A program made the position numbers and the translations under genes. Shown here in pieces: positions 7,899-15,953 of a stretch of 64,000 nt of DNA. This stretch comes from Streptomyces pinistramenti (GTDB lineage Bacteria > Actinomycetota > Actinomycetes > Streptomycetales > Streptomycetaceae). The stretch is from assembly GCF_020564935.1 (NCBI RefSeq), contig NZ_JAJCXB010000011.1:1-64000 (forward strand), written 5' to 3'. Numbering within the stretch: the first letter of the stretch is position 1; each line of letters begins with the position of its first letter. The notes below the pieces were generated by a model, which was not told where the DNA came from, searched no databases, and was given only the letters and a program-made list of their open reading frames with translations.

Positions 7899-9356
7899 AT
7901 GGCTTATGACGATCTTCGCTCGTTCCTGCGCGCGCTCGACCGGGAGGGCGACCTCAAGCGCATCAAGGCCGAGGTCGACCCTTATCTGGAGGTCGGCGAG
8001 ATCGTTGACCGGGTGCAGAAGGCGGGCGGCCCGGCCCTGCTCTTCGAGAACGTCAAGGGCTCGGCGATGCCGCTGGCCATGAACGTCTACGGCACCGACC
8101 GCCGGCTCCTGAAGGCACTCGGCCTCAAGGAGTACAGCGACATCAGCGACCGGATCGGCGGCCTGCTCAAGCCCGAGCTGCCGCAGGGCTTCGTCGGGAT
8201 GCGGGAGGCGTTCGGCAAGCTGGCCGGCATGACGCACGTCCCGCCGAAGAAGGTGAAGGGCGAGGACGCGGCCGTCCAGGAGGTCGTGCTCAAGGGCGAC
8301 GAGGTCGACCTGGACCTGCTCCCGGCGCTGTTCACCTGGCCGAAGGACGGCGGCTCGTTCTTCAACCTCGGCCTCACGCACACCAAGCACCCCGAAACGG
8401 GTGTCCGCAACCTCGGCCTCTACCGCCTCCAGCGCCACGACAAGCGCACCATCGGCATGCACTGGCAGATCCACAAGGACAGCCGCAACCACTACCAGGT
8501 CGCGGCCAAGCGGGGCGAGAACCTGCCGGTCGCCATCGCCTTCGGCTGCCCCCCGGCCGTGACCTACGCGTCCACCGCTCCGCTGCCCGGTGACATCGAC
8601 GAGTACCTCTTCGCGGGCTTCCTCCAGGGCAAGCGGATCGAGATGGTGGACTGCAAGACCGTCCCGCTCCAGGTCCCGGCCCAGGCCGAGGTCGTCATCG
8701 AGGGCTGGCTCGAACCCGGCGAGATGCTGCCCGAGGGCCCGTTCGGCGACCACACCGGCTTCTACACGCCGCAGGAACCGTTCCCCGCGCTGACCATCGA
8801 CTGCGTCACGATGCGCAAGCGGCCGCTGCTCCAGTCCATCGTGGTGGGCCGCCCGCCGACCGAGGACGGGCCGCTGGGCCGGGCGACAGAACGCTTCTTC
8901 CTGCCGCTCCTCAAGATCATCGTCCCGGACATCGTGGACTACCACCTCCCCGAGTCCGGCGGCTTCCACAACTGCGCGATCGTCTCGATCGACAAGAAGT
9001 ACCCCAAGCACGCGCAGAAGGTCATGCACGCCATCTGGGGCGCGCACATGATGTCGCTGACCAAACTGATCGTGGTGGTTGACGCGGACTGCGACGTCCA
9101 CAACCTCCACGAGGTGTCCTGGCGGGCGCTCGGCAACACCGACTACGCCCGGGACCTGACCGTCGTCGAGGGCCCCGTCGACCATCTCGACCACGCCTCC
9201 TACCAGCAGTTCTGGGGCGGCAAGGCGGGCATCGACGCGACGGAGAAGTGGCCCGAAGAGGGGTATACGCGAGACGGCGGCTGGCCGGACATGGTCGAGT
9301 CGGACCCGGCCGTCCGTGACCGGGTGACCAAGCGCTGGAAGGAGTACGGCCTGTGA
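7899..9356 (+). CDS. mqnL: Menaquinone biosynthesis decarboxylase, UbiD family (MqnL)
   Basis: UbiD-superfamily decarboxylase that uses prenylated FMN. In the futalosine pathway it should remove the carboxylate from the prenylated 1,4-dihydroxy-6-naphthoate ring. The 485-aa sequence has the UbiD pattern: AYDDLRSFLRALDREG at the N-terminus, a conserved core with LGLYRLQ and MHWQIHKD, then GEMLPEGPFGDHTGFY with catalytic Glu. mqnP overlaps its stop by 4 nt and the cofactor-making mqnM is 2.4 kb away. The ATG at 7899 lacks a Shine-Dalgarno sequence and sits 7 nt after a -10-like hexamer (7886-7891), hinting at a leaderless mRNA. Confidence 0.92.
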   Translation: MAYDDLRSFLRALDREGDLKRIKAEVDPYLEVGEIVDRVQKAGGPALLFENVKGSAMPLAMNVYGTDRRLLKALGLKEYSDISDRIGGLLKPELPQGFVGMREAFGKLAGMTHVPPKKVKGEDAAVQEVVLKGDEVDLDLLPALFTWPKDGGSFFNLGLTHTKHPETGVRNLGLYRLQRHDKRTIGMHWQIHKDSRNHYQVAAKRGENLPVAIAFGCPPAVTYASTAPLPGDIDEYLFAGFLQGKRIEMVDCKTVPLQVPAQAEVVIEGWLEPGEMLPEGPFGDHTGFYTPQEPFPALTIDCVTMRKRPLLQSIVVGRPPTEDGPLGRATERFFLPLLKIIVPDIVDYHLPESGGFHNCAIVSIDKKYPKHAQKVMHAIWGAHMMSLTKLIVVVDADCDVHNLHEVSWRALGNTDYARDLTVVEGPVDHLDHASYQQFWGGKAGIDATEKWPEEGYTRDGGWPDMVESDPAVRDRVTKRWKEYGL

Positions 9357-10282
9357 GCGGCGAAGCGATCCCCGTGGAGGGCGGCGCGAACCCACCCGCC
9401 CCGCGCGTACGCGGAGGGGTGTCGGCGTTCCTCCGCCTGGTGATGATCGAGCACTCGGTCTTCGCCCTGCCGTTCGCCTACATCGCCTCGCTGACCGCGA
9501 TGTACCAGTGGGACCGCACCATCCACTGGGGCCGGCTGCTGCTGGTGACCGTGGCGATGGTCGGGCTGCGGACGTTCGCGATGGCCGCCAACCGCATCAT
9601 CGACCGCGAGATCGACGCCCGTAACCCGCGCACGGCCGGTCGCGAACTGGTCACCGGCGCGGTCTCGGTGAAGTCCGCGTGGACCGGCGCGCTGATCGCC
9701 GTCGTCGTCTTCCTCGCCGCCGCCGCGCTGCTCAACCCGCTGTGCCTGGCGCTGGCGCCGGTCGCGGTGATCCCGATGGTGGTCTATCCGTACGGCAAGC
9801 GGTTCACGAACTTCCCGCACGCGATCCTGGGTCTCGCCCAGGCGATCGGCCCGGTCGGCGCGTGGATCGCGATCAGCGGCAGCTGGTCGTGGGACGCGGT
9901 CATCCTGGGCCTCGCGGTCGGCGTCTGGATCGGCGGCTTCGACCTGATCTTCGGCTGCCAGGACGTGCAGGCCGACCGCGCGCACGGCGTGAAGTCCGTG
10001 CCGGCCCGCTTCGGCATCCCGGCGGCGCTGCACGGTGCCCGCGCCTGCCATGCCGTCACCACCGCACTGCTGGTCTGGTACGCGCTGGCCACCGATGCGG
10101 GGGTGTGCTTCTGGATCGGCCTGGTGATCGTCGCCGGGGCCTTCCTCTACGAGCACACGATCGTCCGGCCGCACGACCTGTCCCGGCTCAACCGGGCCTT
10201 CTTCAGCGTCAACGGCTTCATCGGCATCGCGCTGTTCGTCTGCGCGCTGGCCGATCTGCTGGTCCGTGGGCTGACGGTCTGA
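9353..10282 (+). CDS. mqnP: UbiA-like prenyltransferase of menaquinone synthesis (MqnP)
   Basis: Membrane prenyltransferase that attaches a polyprenyl chain to 1,4-dihydroxy-6-naphthoate. 309 aa with about eight hydrophobic helices. It has both Asp-rich UbiA motifs: NRIIDREIDARNPRT near residue 82 and QDVQADRAHG near residue 203, which bind Mg-pyrophosphate. The GTG start overlaps the mqnL stop (GTGA), so the decarboxylase and prenyltransferase are translationally coupled. A strong hairpin follows. Confidence 0.92.
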   Translation: MSGEAIPVEGGANPPAPRVRGGVSAFLRLVMIEHSVFALPFAYIASLTAMYQWDRTIHWGRLLLVTVAMVGLRTFAMAANRIIDREIDARNPRTAGRELVTGAVSVKSAWTGALIAVVVFLAAAALLNPLCLALAPVAVIPMVVYPYGKRFTNFPHAILGLAQAIGPVGAWIAISGSWSWDAVILGLAVGVWIGGFDLIFGCQDVQADRAHGVKSVPARFGIPAALHGARACHAVTTALLVWYALATDAGVCFWIGLVIVAGAFLYEHTIVRPHDLSRLNRAFFSVNGFIGIALFVCALADLLVRGLTV

Positions 10283-10303
10283 CGGGCCGTTATCCGTGAC
10301 ACC

Positions 10304-10331
10304 AAGGGCGGGGCCGCGCGGCCCCGCCCTT
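10304..10331. terminator. Hairpin after mqnP
   Basis: Perfect 12-bp stem (10304-10315 / 10320-10331) with loop GCGC and a short T-stretch on the + strand. It lies between convergent mqnP and the DUF4870 gene. Confidence 0.8.
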
Positions 10332-10392
10332 TCCCGTGGGCCGGGCCCGGGGCACGTACGCGGCGGCCGGGCGAGGCTCGGACAGCAGGCTC

Positions 10393-10989
10393 TCAGGCCG
10401 CCTTGACCATCGGCCAGGCGATCAGCCGCGGATAGGTCCACCACTCGCCGCGGGTCGCCTTCACCGTGCCGATGATCGCGCAGACCACGCCCGTTATGCC
10501 GTAGACGCCCATCATCGCGATCACCGTCAGCATCGGGATCGCGAGGCCGGCCGATGCGCGCTGTGCCTCGTTCGCCGCGAGCCCGTAGACGAGCATCGTG
10601 CCGAAGTACAGCAGTGTGCCGAGTGCCGCCACGAGGGCCTGGGTGATGCCGAAGTTCAGGGCCTCGGTGGCGTGGTGGCGGACGTACCTGTCGTGCTTGT
10701 TGCGCTCGCCGCCGCGCACCGACATCGGGGCGATCCAGCCGGCGAACGCGCCGAGGCCGCAGCACATCATCGAGCCCGCGGTGACCGTCAGCAGCGCGCC
10801 GAGGTGCGCCCACATCGCGGCGCTCGTCGACGGCGGGGGCGGCTGGGTGCCGTAGCCGGGGTCCGTGCCGTACGCGGGGGCCGACGGGTAGCCGTAGCCG
10901 TTCGGGGGCGGGCCGCTCTGCCATCCCGGACCGCCGCCGTACGGCTGCTGCGGCCCGTATCCGTATCCCGGCTGCTGGTAATCCGACAT
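10393..10989 (-). CDS. DUF4870 domain membrane protein
   Basis: About 198 aa. The first ~70 residues are Gly/Tyr/Pro/Gln-rich (repeats such as GYGYGPQQPYGG) and probably disordered. A DUF4870 region with three or four hydrophobic helices follows (AHLGALLTVTAG, then a segment with DRYVRHHATEALNF, the DUF4870 hallmark). Function unknown. The start could also be the in-frame GTG 9 nt upstream (10998); neither has a clear ribosome site. Confidence 0.85.
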   Translation of the reverse strand: MSDYQQPGYGYGPQQPYGGGPGWQSGPPPNGYGYPSAPAYGTDPGYGTQPPPPSTSAAMWAHLGALLTVTAGSMMCCGLGAFAGWIAPMSVRGGERNKHDRYVRHHATEALNFGITQALVAALGTLLYFGTMLVYGLAANEAQRASAGLAIPMLTVIAMMGVYGITGVVCAIIGTVKATRGEWWTYPRLIAWPMVKAA

Positions 10990-11067
10990 CCTGCTCACCC
11001 CGTGTGCGCTGCGTAGTGCCCGCCGTGGCGCCGCCTCAGCGGCCCTGCGGCTCCCGTTCCCCAGAGA

Positions 11068-11658
11068 TTACGGGACGGGTCCGACAGCGGCGCCGGCCGC
11101 GTCGGCCCGGGGCCTGCTCCGGAACGCGAAGGCGGCCAGCACGCCGCCCAGCAGCCCGAACAGGTGGCCCTGCCAGCTGATCCCGCTGTCGGTCGGCAGC
11201 GCGCCCCAGACGATCGAGCCGTAGAGGACCGCGACTGCCGCGCCGATGCCGATGTCGAGGATCTTGCGGTCGATGAAGCCGCGGACGAGGAGGTAGCCGA
11301 AGAGGCCGAAGACGACGCCGGACGCGCCCGCGGTGTTGCTGTGCGGGGCCGCGGTCAGCCAGACGCCCAGGCCGCTGGTGAGGATGATCAGCAGGACGAC
11401 GCCCAGGAAGCGGCGCACCCCGCTGCGCAGCGCGGCGATGAAGCCGAGCAGCAGCAGCGGCAGGGTGTTGGCGGCGAGGTGGCCGAAGCCGAAGTGGAGG
11501 AAGGCGGCGGGTATCACGTCGGCCAGCTCGCCGAGATCCCGCGGCTGGATGCCGAAGGTGTCCAGGGCGTGCCCGCTGACGGTGTCGACACCCTCCAGCA
11601 GCCAGAGCAGCCCGATCCAGCCCAGCATCAGGAAGATCGCGGGCTTGGCGCGGCTCAT
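11068..11658 (-). CDS. Rhomboid family intramembrane serine protease
   Basis: 196-aa protein with six predicted hydrophobic helices. The catalytic dyad is visible: Ser113 in GASGVVFG (GxSG motif) and His165 in WQGHLFG. The oxyanion-hole His60/Asn64 pair occurs in GHLAANTLP. It should cleave transmembrane substrates within the bilayer; substrates cannot be inferred. The ATG has GGAAGG 7 nt upstream. It is divergent from mqnM, with about 110 bp between the starts. Confidence 0.92.
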   Translation of the reverse strand: MSRAKPAIFLMLGWIGLLWLLEGVDTVSGHALDTFGIQPRDLGELADVIPAAFLHFGFGHLAANTLPLLLLGFIAALRSGVRRFLGVVLLIILTSGLGVWLTAAPHSNTAGASGVVFGLFGYLLVRGFIDRKILDIGIGAAVAVLYGSIVWGALPTDSGISWQGHLFGLLGGVLAAFAFRSRPRADAAGAAVGPVP

Positions 11659-11733
11659 CTTCTGGCCTTCCTCTGCTTCTTTCCGGCGTCTTCCGGGTGT
11701 GGCGGGCGAGCGGGTTCATGAGGGAGAACGGCC

Positions 11734-11764
11734 GTGACGGGCCGGCGGTTCCGGCGGCTAGGCT
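11734..11764 (+). promoter_or_regulatory. Candidate leaderless promoter of mqnM
   Basis: GTGACG (11734-11739) and TAGGCT (11759-11764) are separated by 19 nt. The -10 ends 7 nt before the GTG start and no Shine-Dalgarno is present, so transcription probably begins at the start codon. Confidence 0.45.
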
Positions 11765-11771
11765 CGATGTC

Positions 11772-12494
11772 GTGGAGCCTTCGCCCATCGACACCAGTCA
11801 GCAGGACCCCGGTCGGCGCCGCCCGTGGGTCGTCGGGATCTCCGGCGCGTCCGGGACGCCGTATGCCGCGTCCGTGCTGCGCGGGCTGCTCGCGGCGGGG
11901 GAGGCGGTGGACCTGGTCGTGAGCCGGGCGTCCCGGCTGACCCTGCTCGACGAGACCGGGATCGCGTTCCGTGACGCGCACTGGCGGCCGGATCTGCGGG
12001 AGTGGCTGGCGCGTGGCGCGGACGGGAAGCCGGAGACGTTCGCGGTGCGCGAGGCGGAGCTGGCCGATGTGCGGTACTGGCCGGCCGGTGATCTGGCGGC
12101 GGGTCCTTCGTCCGGGTCGTATCCGGCGAAGGGAATGCTGATCGTCCCGGCGAGCACGGCATGTGTCGCCGGGGTGGCGCTCGGACTCTCGAAGGACCTG
12201 CTCCAGCGGGTGGCGAGCGTGACGCTCAAGGAGCGCAGGCCGCTGGTGGTCGCGGTGCGGGAGACCCCGCTGAACGGGCCGACGCTGAAGCATCTGGTGT
12301 CGCTGGACGAGGCGGGCGCCGTGGTGCTGCCCGCCTCTCCTGCGTTCTACGCGGGCGCGAGACATATCCAGGATCTGGTGGATTTCGTCGCGGGCCGGGT
12401 GCTCGATGCGGCGGATGTGCCGCACGGTCTGTACCGGCGCTGGGAGGGGGAACTGGGGGGTGGCTCCCTGGGGGAGCCCCCCGCTGCGCCCTAG
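11772..12494 (+). CDS. mqnM: Flavin prenyltransferase, UbiX family (MqnM)
   Basis: Makes prenylated FMN, the cofactor of UbiD-type decarboxylases such as the nearby MqnL. The Rossmann-like N-terminus carries the FMN motif GISGASG (residues 22-28). Later motifs are VPASTACVAGVALGLSKDLL and ERRPLVVAVRETPL, both typical of UbiX. GTG 11772 is preferred because the upstream in-frame stretch from 11697 is not UbiX-like and contains a good -10. It is 240 aa, slightly longer than usual because of a Gly/Pro tail. Its stop codon shares a CTAG tetranucleotide with the stop of the small gene on the other strand. Confidence 0.92.
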   Translation: MEPSPIDTSQQDPGRRRPWVVGISGASGTPYAASVLRGLLAAGEAVDLVVSRASRLTLLDETGIAFRDAHWRPDLREWLARGADGKPETFAVREAELADVRYWPAGDLAAGPSSGSYPAKGMLIVPASTACVAGVALGLSKDLLQRVASVTLKERRPLVVAVRETPLNGPTLKHLVSLDEAGAVVLPASPAFYAGARHIQDLVDFVAGRVLDAADVPHGLYRRWEGELGGGSLGEPPAAP

Positions 12495-12622
12495 CGCTTC
12501 TTGGTGGCGGCGCGCCCGAGGCGGCGCCGGGCCCGCGGGGCCGCGGGCTGGTGGGCACGTGAACGATTGGCCTGGTCCTGCAGCTCGCGCATGCGGGCGT
12601 AGGCCATCTCGATCGAGTACAC
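12491..12622 (-). CDS. Small basic hypothetical protein (43 aa)
   Basis: 43 residues from a GTG start, with AGGAG 8 nt upstream. Composition is highly basic after residue 20 (RARRRLGRAATKKR at the C-terminus), with a short helix-prone start (YSIEMAYARMRELQDQ). No known domain. Its stop overlaps the mqnM stop tail-to-tail in CTAG. The good ribosome site and Streptomyces-like codon use support a real gene. The basic tail could bind nucleic acid, but that is only inference. Confidence 0.6.
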   Translation of the reverse strand: MYSIEMAYARMRELQDQANRSRAHQPAAPRARRRLGRAATKKR

Positions 12623-12666
12623 GGTGACAACTCCTGTGAAGATCGTCGTTGATCATTTGGAAGAAT

Positions 12667-12687
12667 CACAGGGCGTCGAGCCCTGTG
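12667..12687. promoter_or_regulatory. Inverted repeat upstream of Lrp/AsnC gene
   Basis: Arms CACAGGGC and GCCCTGTG with a 5-nt spacer, in the 123-bp gap between the divergent 43-aa gene and the Lrp/AsnC gene. Either an operator or an RNA hairpin. Confidence 0.5.
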
Positions 12688-12696
12688 TGCCTTAGA

Positions 12697-12710
12697 TTCT
12701 ACATGTAGAA
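12697..12710. promoter_or_regulatory. Candidate Lrp/AsnC operator palindrome
   Basis: Perfect 14-bp palindrome TTCTACATGTAGAA in an AT-richer patch, 36 bp upstream of the Lrp/AsnC start. Lrp-family regulators usually bind such sites and autoregulate; the assignment is inferred from position. Confidence 0.55.
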
Positions 12711-12745
12711 CTCGAATTTGCGTAAAGATTGGAAGGCTAGAGGGC

Positions 12746-13204
12746 ATGGACGCGGTGGATAGGCAGCTCATCCAGGCACTTCGCGAGAACGGGAGGGCCT
12801 CGTACGCGGAGCTCGGCCGCCTCGTCGGCCTCTCCGGGCCCAGCGTCACGGACCGGATCAACCGCCTCGAAGCGGCCGGCGTGATCACCGGGTACCGCGC
12901 GACGGTCGACGCCAAGTCCCTCGGGCTCGGCGTCACGGCACTGGTCGGCATCTCCCTCTCGGACGCCGCCGACCACGAGGACGTCGCACGCAGGCTGCGC
13001 GACCTCGCCGAGATCGAGGACTGCTGGTTCATCGCCGGCGACGACTCGTACATGCTCAAGGTGCGGGTCGGTGACGTGGACGGCCTGGAGACGACCATCA
13101 GGCGGCTGTCCGGCACCAAGGGCGTCTCCCGTACACGCACCACCATCGTGCTCTCCACCAAGTGGGAGAACCGCGTCGGCGAGCTTCCCGAGGAGGTCGA
13201 GTAG
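12746..13204 (+). CDS. Lrp/AsnC family transcriptional regulator
   Basis: 152-aa regulator with an N-terminal AsnC-type winged helix-turn-helix (MDAVDRQLIQALRENGR, then SYAELGRLVGLSGPSVTDRI near residues 23-42) and a C-terminal RAM ligand-binding domain from about residue 65 (ISLSDAADHEDV, and GDDSYMLKVRVGD near residue 99). These proteins form octamers that sense amino acids or similar metabolites. The target is unknown. A palindrome just upstream and the divergent 43-aa gene are the likeliest targets, besides mqnE downstream. Confidence 0.92.
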   Translation: MDAVDRQLIQALRENGRASYAELGRLVGLSGPSVTDRINRLEAAGVITGYRATVDAKSLGLGVTALVGISLSDAADHEDVARRLRDLAEIEDCWFIAGDDSYMLKVRVGDVDGLETTIRRLSGTKGVSRTRTTIVLSTKWENRVGELPEEVE

Positions 13205-13234
13205 CGGCCGCCACCCCCTGGCCGGGGCTGCGAG

Positions 13235-13262
13235 GGGCGGGGCCCCGCAGGGGGCCCCGCCC
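13235..13262. terminator. GC-rich hairpin after Lrp/AsnC gene
   Basis: Perfect 12-bp stem (13235-13246 / 13251-13262) with loop GCAG, 30 bp after the stop codon. No T-run. Confidence 0.65.
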
Positions 13263-13348
13263 GCTCAGCTGACGGGGGAGTAGGCTCGGGCAGGCCCGTT
13301 TCCGGCACCGAAACGGGGCAGATACGGCAGAGACTGGGAGGCGACCGG

Positions 13349-14527
13349 ATGGCTGCGTCGATGGATGTGGGCCTCAAGCGCGAGCTGGAAGCGAAGGTCC
13401 ACGCCGGGGAGCGGCTGACCCGCGAGGACGGCATCGCCCTCTACGAGTCCGACGACCTGGCATGGCTGGGCGGCCTCGCGCACGAGGTGCGCACCCGCAA
13501 GAACGGCGACGTCGTCCACTTCAACGTCAACCGTCACCTCAACATGACCAACGTGTGCACCGCGTCGTGCGCCTACTGCTCGTTCCAGCGCAAGCCGGGC
13601 GAGAAGGACGCGTACACCATGCGCATCGAGGAGGCCGTCCGCCTCGCCAAGGCGATGGAGGGCGAGAACCTCACCGAGCTGCACATCGTCAACGGCCTGC
13701 ACCCGACGCTGCCGTGGCGCTACTACCCGCGGTCGCTCAGCGCCCTCAAGGAGGCGCTGCCCGACACGGTCTCCCTCAAGGCGTTCACCGCCACCGAGAT
13801 CCACCACTTCGAGACCATCTCCGGCCTGTCGGCATCCGAGATCCTCGACGAGCTGATCGACGCGGGCCTGGAGTCGCTGACCGGCGGCGGCGCCGAGATC
13901 TTCGACTGGGAGGTGCGGCAGCACATCGTCGACCACGCCACCCACTGGGAGGACTGGTCGCGGATCCACCGCCTCGCGCACGAAAAGGGCCTCAAGACCC
14001 CGAGCACGATGCTCTACGGGCACATCGAGGAGCACCGCCACCGCGTCGACCACGTCCTGCGCCTGCGCGAACTCCAGGACGAGACCGGCGGCTTCCAGGT
14101 CTTCATCCCGCTGCGCTACCAGCACGACTTCGTGGACATGCAGGACGGCAAGGTCCGCAACCGGCTCCAGGCGCGCACGACGATGGCCAGCGGTGCCGAG
14201 GCGCTGAAGACCTTCGCGGTCTCCCGCCTCCTCTTCGACAACGTCCCGCACGTCAAGTGCTTCTGGGTGATGCACGGCCTCCAGACCACGCAACTCGCCC
14301 TCCAGCACGGCGCGGACGACATGGACGGCTCGGTCGTCGAGTACAAGATCACGCACGACGCCGACAACTACGGCACGCCGAACAAGCTCACCCGCGAGGA
14401 CCTGCTCGACCTGATCCGCGACGCCGGATTCCGTCCCGTCGAGCGCAACACCCGCTACGAGGCGATCCGCGAGTACCCGGGCCCCGACCCGGACCGCCGC
14501 GAGTCGCCGCAGGCGATGCGCGTGTGA
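13349..14527 (+). CDS. mqnE: Aminodeoxyfutalosine synthase MqnE
   Basis: Radical SAM enzyme that joins 3-[(1-carboxyvinyl)oxy]benzoate with S-adenosylmethionine to give 6-amino-6-deoxyfutalosine, the second futalosine-pathway step. The cluster motif C70-x3-C74-x2-C77 (CTASCAYC) follows HFNVNRHLNMTN, typical of MqnE. The C-terminal segment with HDADNYGTPNKLTRED also matches MqnE rather than MqnC. The start has GGGAGG 7 nt upstream. A possible -10 (TAGGCT, 13281-13286) would place an 8-bp hairpin (13295-13317) at the very 5' end of the transcript. 392 aa, normal for the family. Confidence 0.94.
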   Translation: MAASMDVGLKRELEAKVHAGERLTREDGIALYESDDLAWLGGLAHEVRTRKNGDVVHFNVNRHLNMTNVCTASCAYCSFQRKPGEKDAYTMRIEEAVRLAKAMEGENLTELHIVNGLHPTLPWRYYPRSLSALKEALPDTVSLKAFTATEIHHFETISGLSASEILDELIDAGLESLTGGGAEIFDWEVRQHIVDHATHWEDWSRIHRLAHEKGLKTPSTMLYGHIEEHRHRVDHVLRLRELQDETGGFQVFIPLRYQHDFVDMQDGKVRNRLQARTTMASGAEALKTFAVSRLLFDNVPHVKCFWVMHGLQTTQLALQHGADDMDGSVVEYKITHDADNYGTPNKLTREDLLDLIRDAGFRPVERNTRYEAIREYPGPDPDRRESPQAMRV

Positions 14528-14592
14528 CCTGCTGACCTGCGCCCCGGTCCCGGCCGGGGGCGCTGTCAGTGGTCGGCGTTAGGGTCCAGGTC

Positions 14593-15117
14593 ATGAGCGT
14601 GCGCTTCGACCTGGACCCTTCTGTCACCCCGGAACTGCGCGACGGACTGCTCACCCTGTGGGCGGACGTCTCCAACGCCGGCGGTGCGGTCGGCTTCGTC
14701 CCGCCGGTGACGCCCGAGGAGATACGCCCCGATCTGCTGACGCATCTGACGGCGATGGCCGAGGGCCGCGAGCGCCTGGTGGTGGGCCGCGACGCGGACG
14801 GCAGGGCGGTGGCCACGGCGTTCCTGGCCCTCAACTCCCACCGCCTGATGCGCCACTGGCTGTGGGTCTACACCGTGATGGTCCACCCCTCCCTCCAGGG
14901 GCAGGGCGCGGGCCGCGCGCTGATGGACGCGGTCGACGACGCCGCCCGGAGCATCGACGGCATCACCGGCATCCGCCTCACCTGCCGCGGCGGCACCGGC
15001 ATATCGCGCTTCTACGCCGCGTGCGGCTACAAGGAGGTCGGCCGGGTGCCGGGCGCGATCAAGGTCGCCGACGACGACGTCCGCGACGACATCACGATGT
15101 GGCGTGAGCTGCACTGA
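14593..15117 (+). CDS. GNAT family N-acetyltransferase
   Basis: 174-aa acyl-CoA-dependent N-acetyltransferase. The acetyl-CoA loop is visible as VHPSLQGQGAGRALMDAV near residues 98-115, with V-x-P then Q-G-x-G-x-A. The C-terminal FYAACGYKEVGRVPG is the usual GNAT motif B. Substrate unknown. The ATG at 14593 has no ribosome site; a TAGGGT hexamer (14580-14585) ends 7 nt upstream, suggesting a leaderless transcript. Confidence 0.85.
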   Translation: MSVRFDLDPSVTPELRDGLLTLWADVSNAGGAVGFVPPVTPEEIRPDLLTHLTAMAEGRERLVVGRDADGRAVATAFLALNSHRLMRHWLWVYTVMVHPSLQGQGAGRALMDAVDDAARSIDGITGIRLTCRGGTGISRFYAACGYKEVGRVPGAIKVADDDVRDDITMWRELH

Positions 15118-15223
15118 CCGGGCCCGCGGTGAACAGCCGCCGGGGGGACGGAAGATCGCCAGTGGCGCTGTGCTTGACTGGTTGGCGACCCTTTGGTTGC
15201 CGTTGAGAAGAAGGTTCCGCCCC

Positions 15224-15514
15224 GTGAGCAGCCCCAAGTTCGCCACACTCCGCTACACCGCACTTCGCATCGGCCTTTTCAGCGCCTGCTTCGCGCTGGT
15301 GTGGGTGCTGGCCTACTTCCGGATCATCCCGCTCGGCGTCGGCAGCGCGAACGCCGTCTGGCTGCTGCTGCTCGCCATCGTGATCTCCGCGCCGCTCAGC
15401 TTCGTGCTGCTGCGCAAGCAGCGGGACGCGATGTCCGTGCAGATCGTCGACAAGGTCGACCGCCAGCGCGAGCGCCTCGCCGCCAACCGCAGCCAGGAGG
15501 ACGGCCTCCTCTGA
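15224..15514 (+). CDS. DUF4229 family membrane protein
   Basis: 96-aa membrane protein with two hydrophobic helices (about residues 12-34 and 42-62) and a conserved basic C-terminal region (LLRKQRDAMSVQIVDKVDRQR). Matches the DUF4229 family of actinobacteria; function unknown. GTG 15224 is preferred because the in-frame extension back to 15104 overlaps the GNAT gene and has no helix. A strong terminator follows. Confidence 0.82.
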   Translation: MSSPKFATLRYTALRIGLFSACFALVWVLAYFRIIPLGVGSANAVWLLLLAIVISAPLSFVLLRKQRDAMSVQIVDKVDRQRERLAANRSQEDGLL

Positions 15515-15631
15515 CCCGGTCCCCGCACGCCGCGCCGGAACCGGGCGGCCGGACCGGGCGGACGAGGGGCGGCTGCCGCCCTTCCTGCTGACGGGTCCGG
15601 TGTCGGCCTCCTCACACCGCACGCACCAACA

Positions 15632-15675
15632 CAGGCGCCCCACCGTGGAGTTTCCCCTCCGCGGTGGGGCGCCTG
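15632..15675. terminator. Strong terminator after DUF4229 gene
   Basis: Perfect 14-bp stem (15632-15645 / 15662-15675), with further pairing of GGAG and CTCC in the loop, followed by CCGTTTTCG on the + strand. It isolates the leader-symporter unit downstream. Confidence 0.85.
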
Positions 15676-15718
15676 CCGTTTTCGTCCCGCTCGGTAGTGG
15701 CCTGCCCAAAGATTTTCT

Positions 15719-15748
15719 TTGAGTTCCCCAAAGTTCGAGTGTTAACGT
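15719..15748 (+). promoter_or_regulatory. Promoter of the leader peptide / symporter unit
   Basis: TTGAGT (15719-15724) and TAACGT (15743-15748) with an 18-nt spacer. Transcription would start about 7 nt after the -10, at the ATG of the leader peptide (15756), which has no Shine-Dalgarno. This predicts a leaderless mRNA. Confidence 0.65.
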
Positions 15749-15755
15749 ACTTGTC

Positions 15756-15860
15756 ATGAAGACAGCAGCCGCGCCCTCGTTCCCCATGAGCGTCCCGCTC
15801 GTGGCGCGCCTGCACGTCGATCTTTGCCGCTGTCTGTCCGCGGCCTGTTGCCGCCGCTGA
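15756..15860 (+). CDS. Cys-rich attenuator leader peptide (34 aa)
   Basis: 34-residue peptide with the actinobacterial leader signature VARLHVDLCR followed by a Cys-rich end (CLSAACCRR). Cysteines are at 24, 26, 31 and 32, two of them consecutive. From knowledge of this family, such peptides precede sulfur-assimilation genes, where ribosome stalling at Cys codons reports low cysteinyl-tRNA and changes downstream RNA folding. Here it precedes a DAACS symporter by 93 nt, with a hairpin between. It should act in cis; the peptide itself probably has no function. Confidence 0.8.
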   Translation: MKTAAAPSFPMSVPLVARLHVDLCRCLSAACCRR

Positions 15861-15877
15861 CCTTGCTCGCCGCGGCC

Positions 15878-15900
15878 GGAGATCCGCGTAACGGACCTCC
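15878..15900 (+). promoter_or_regulatory. Hairpin between leader peptide and symporter
   Basis: Nine-position stem GGAGATCCG / CGGACCTCC with one A-C mismatch and a 5-nt loop, starting 18 nt after the leader stop. It is placed to respond to ribosome position on the leader. Whether it terminates or masks translation cannot be told from the sequence. Confidence 0.55.
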
Positions 15901-15953
15901 TGGCGCTCTTCCGCCGTTTTCCCGACGCCTGACCTGTCCCCGGAGTGTGTCCG

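Noticed and set aside
6828-10924. Long minus-strand open frames opposite mqnL and mqnP
   Set aside because: Low-complexity shadows of conserved plus-strand genes.
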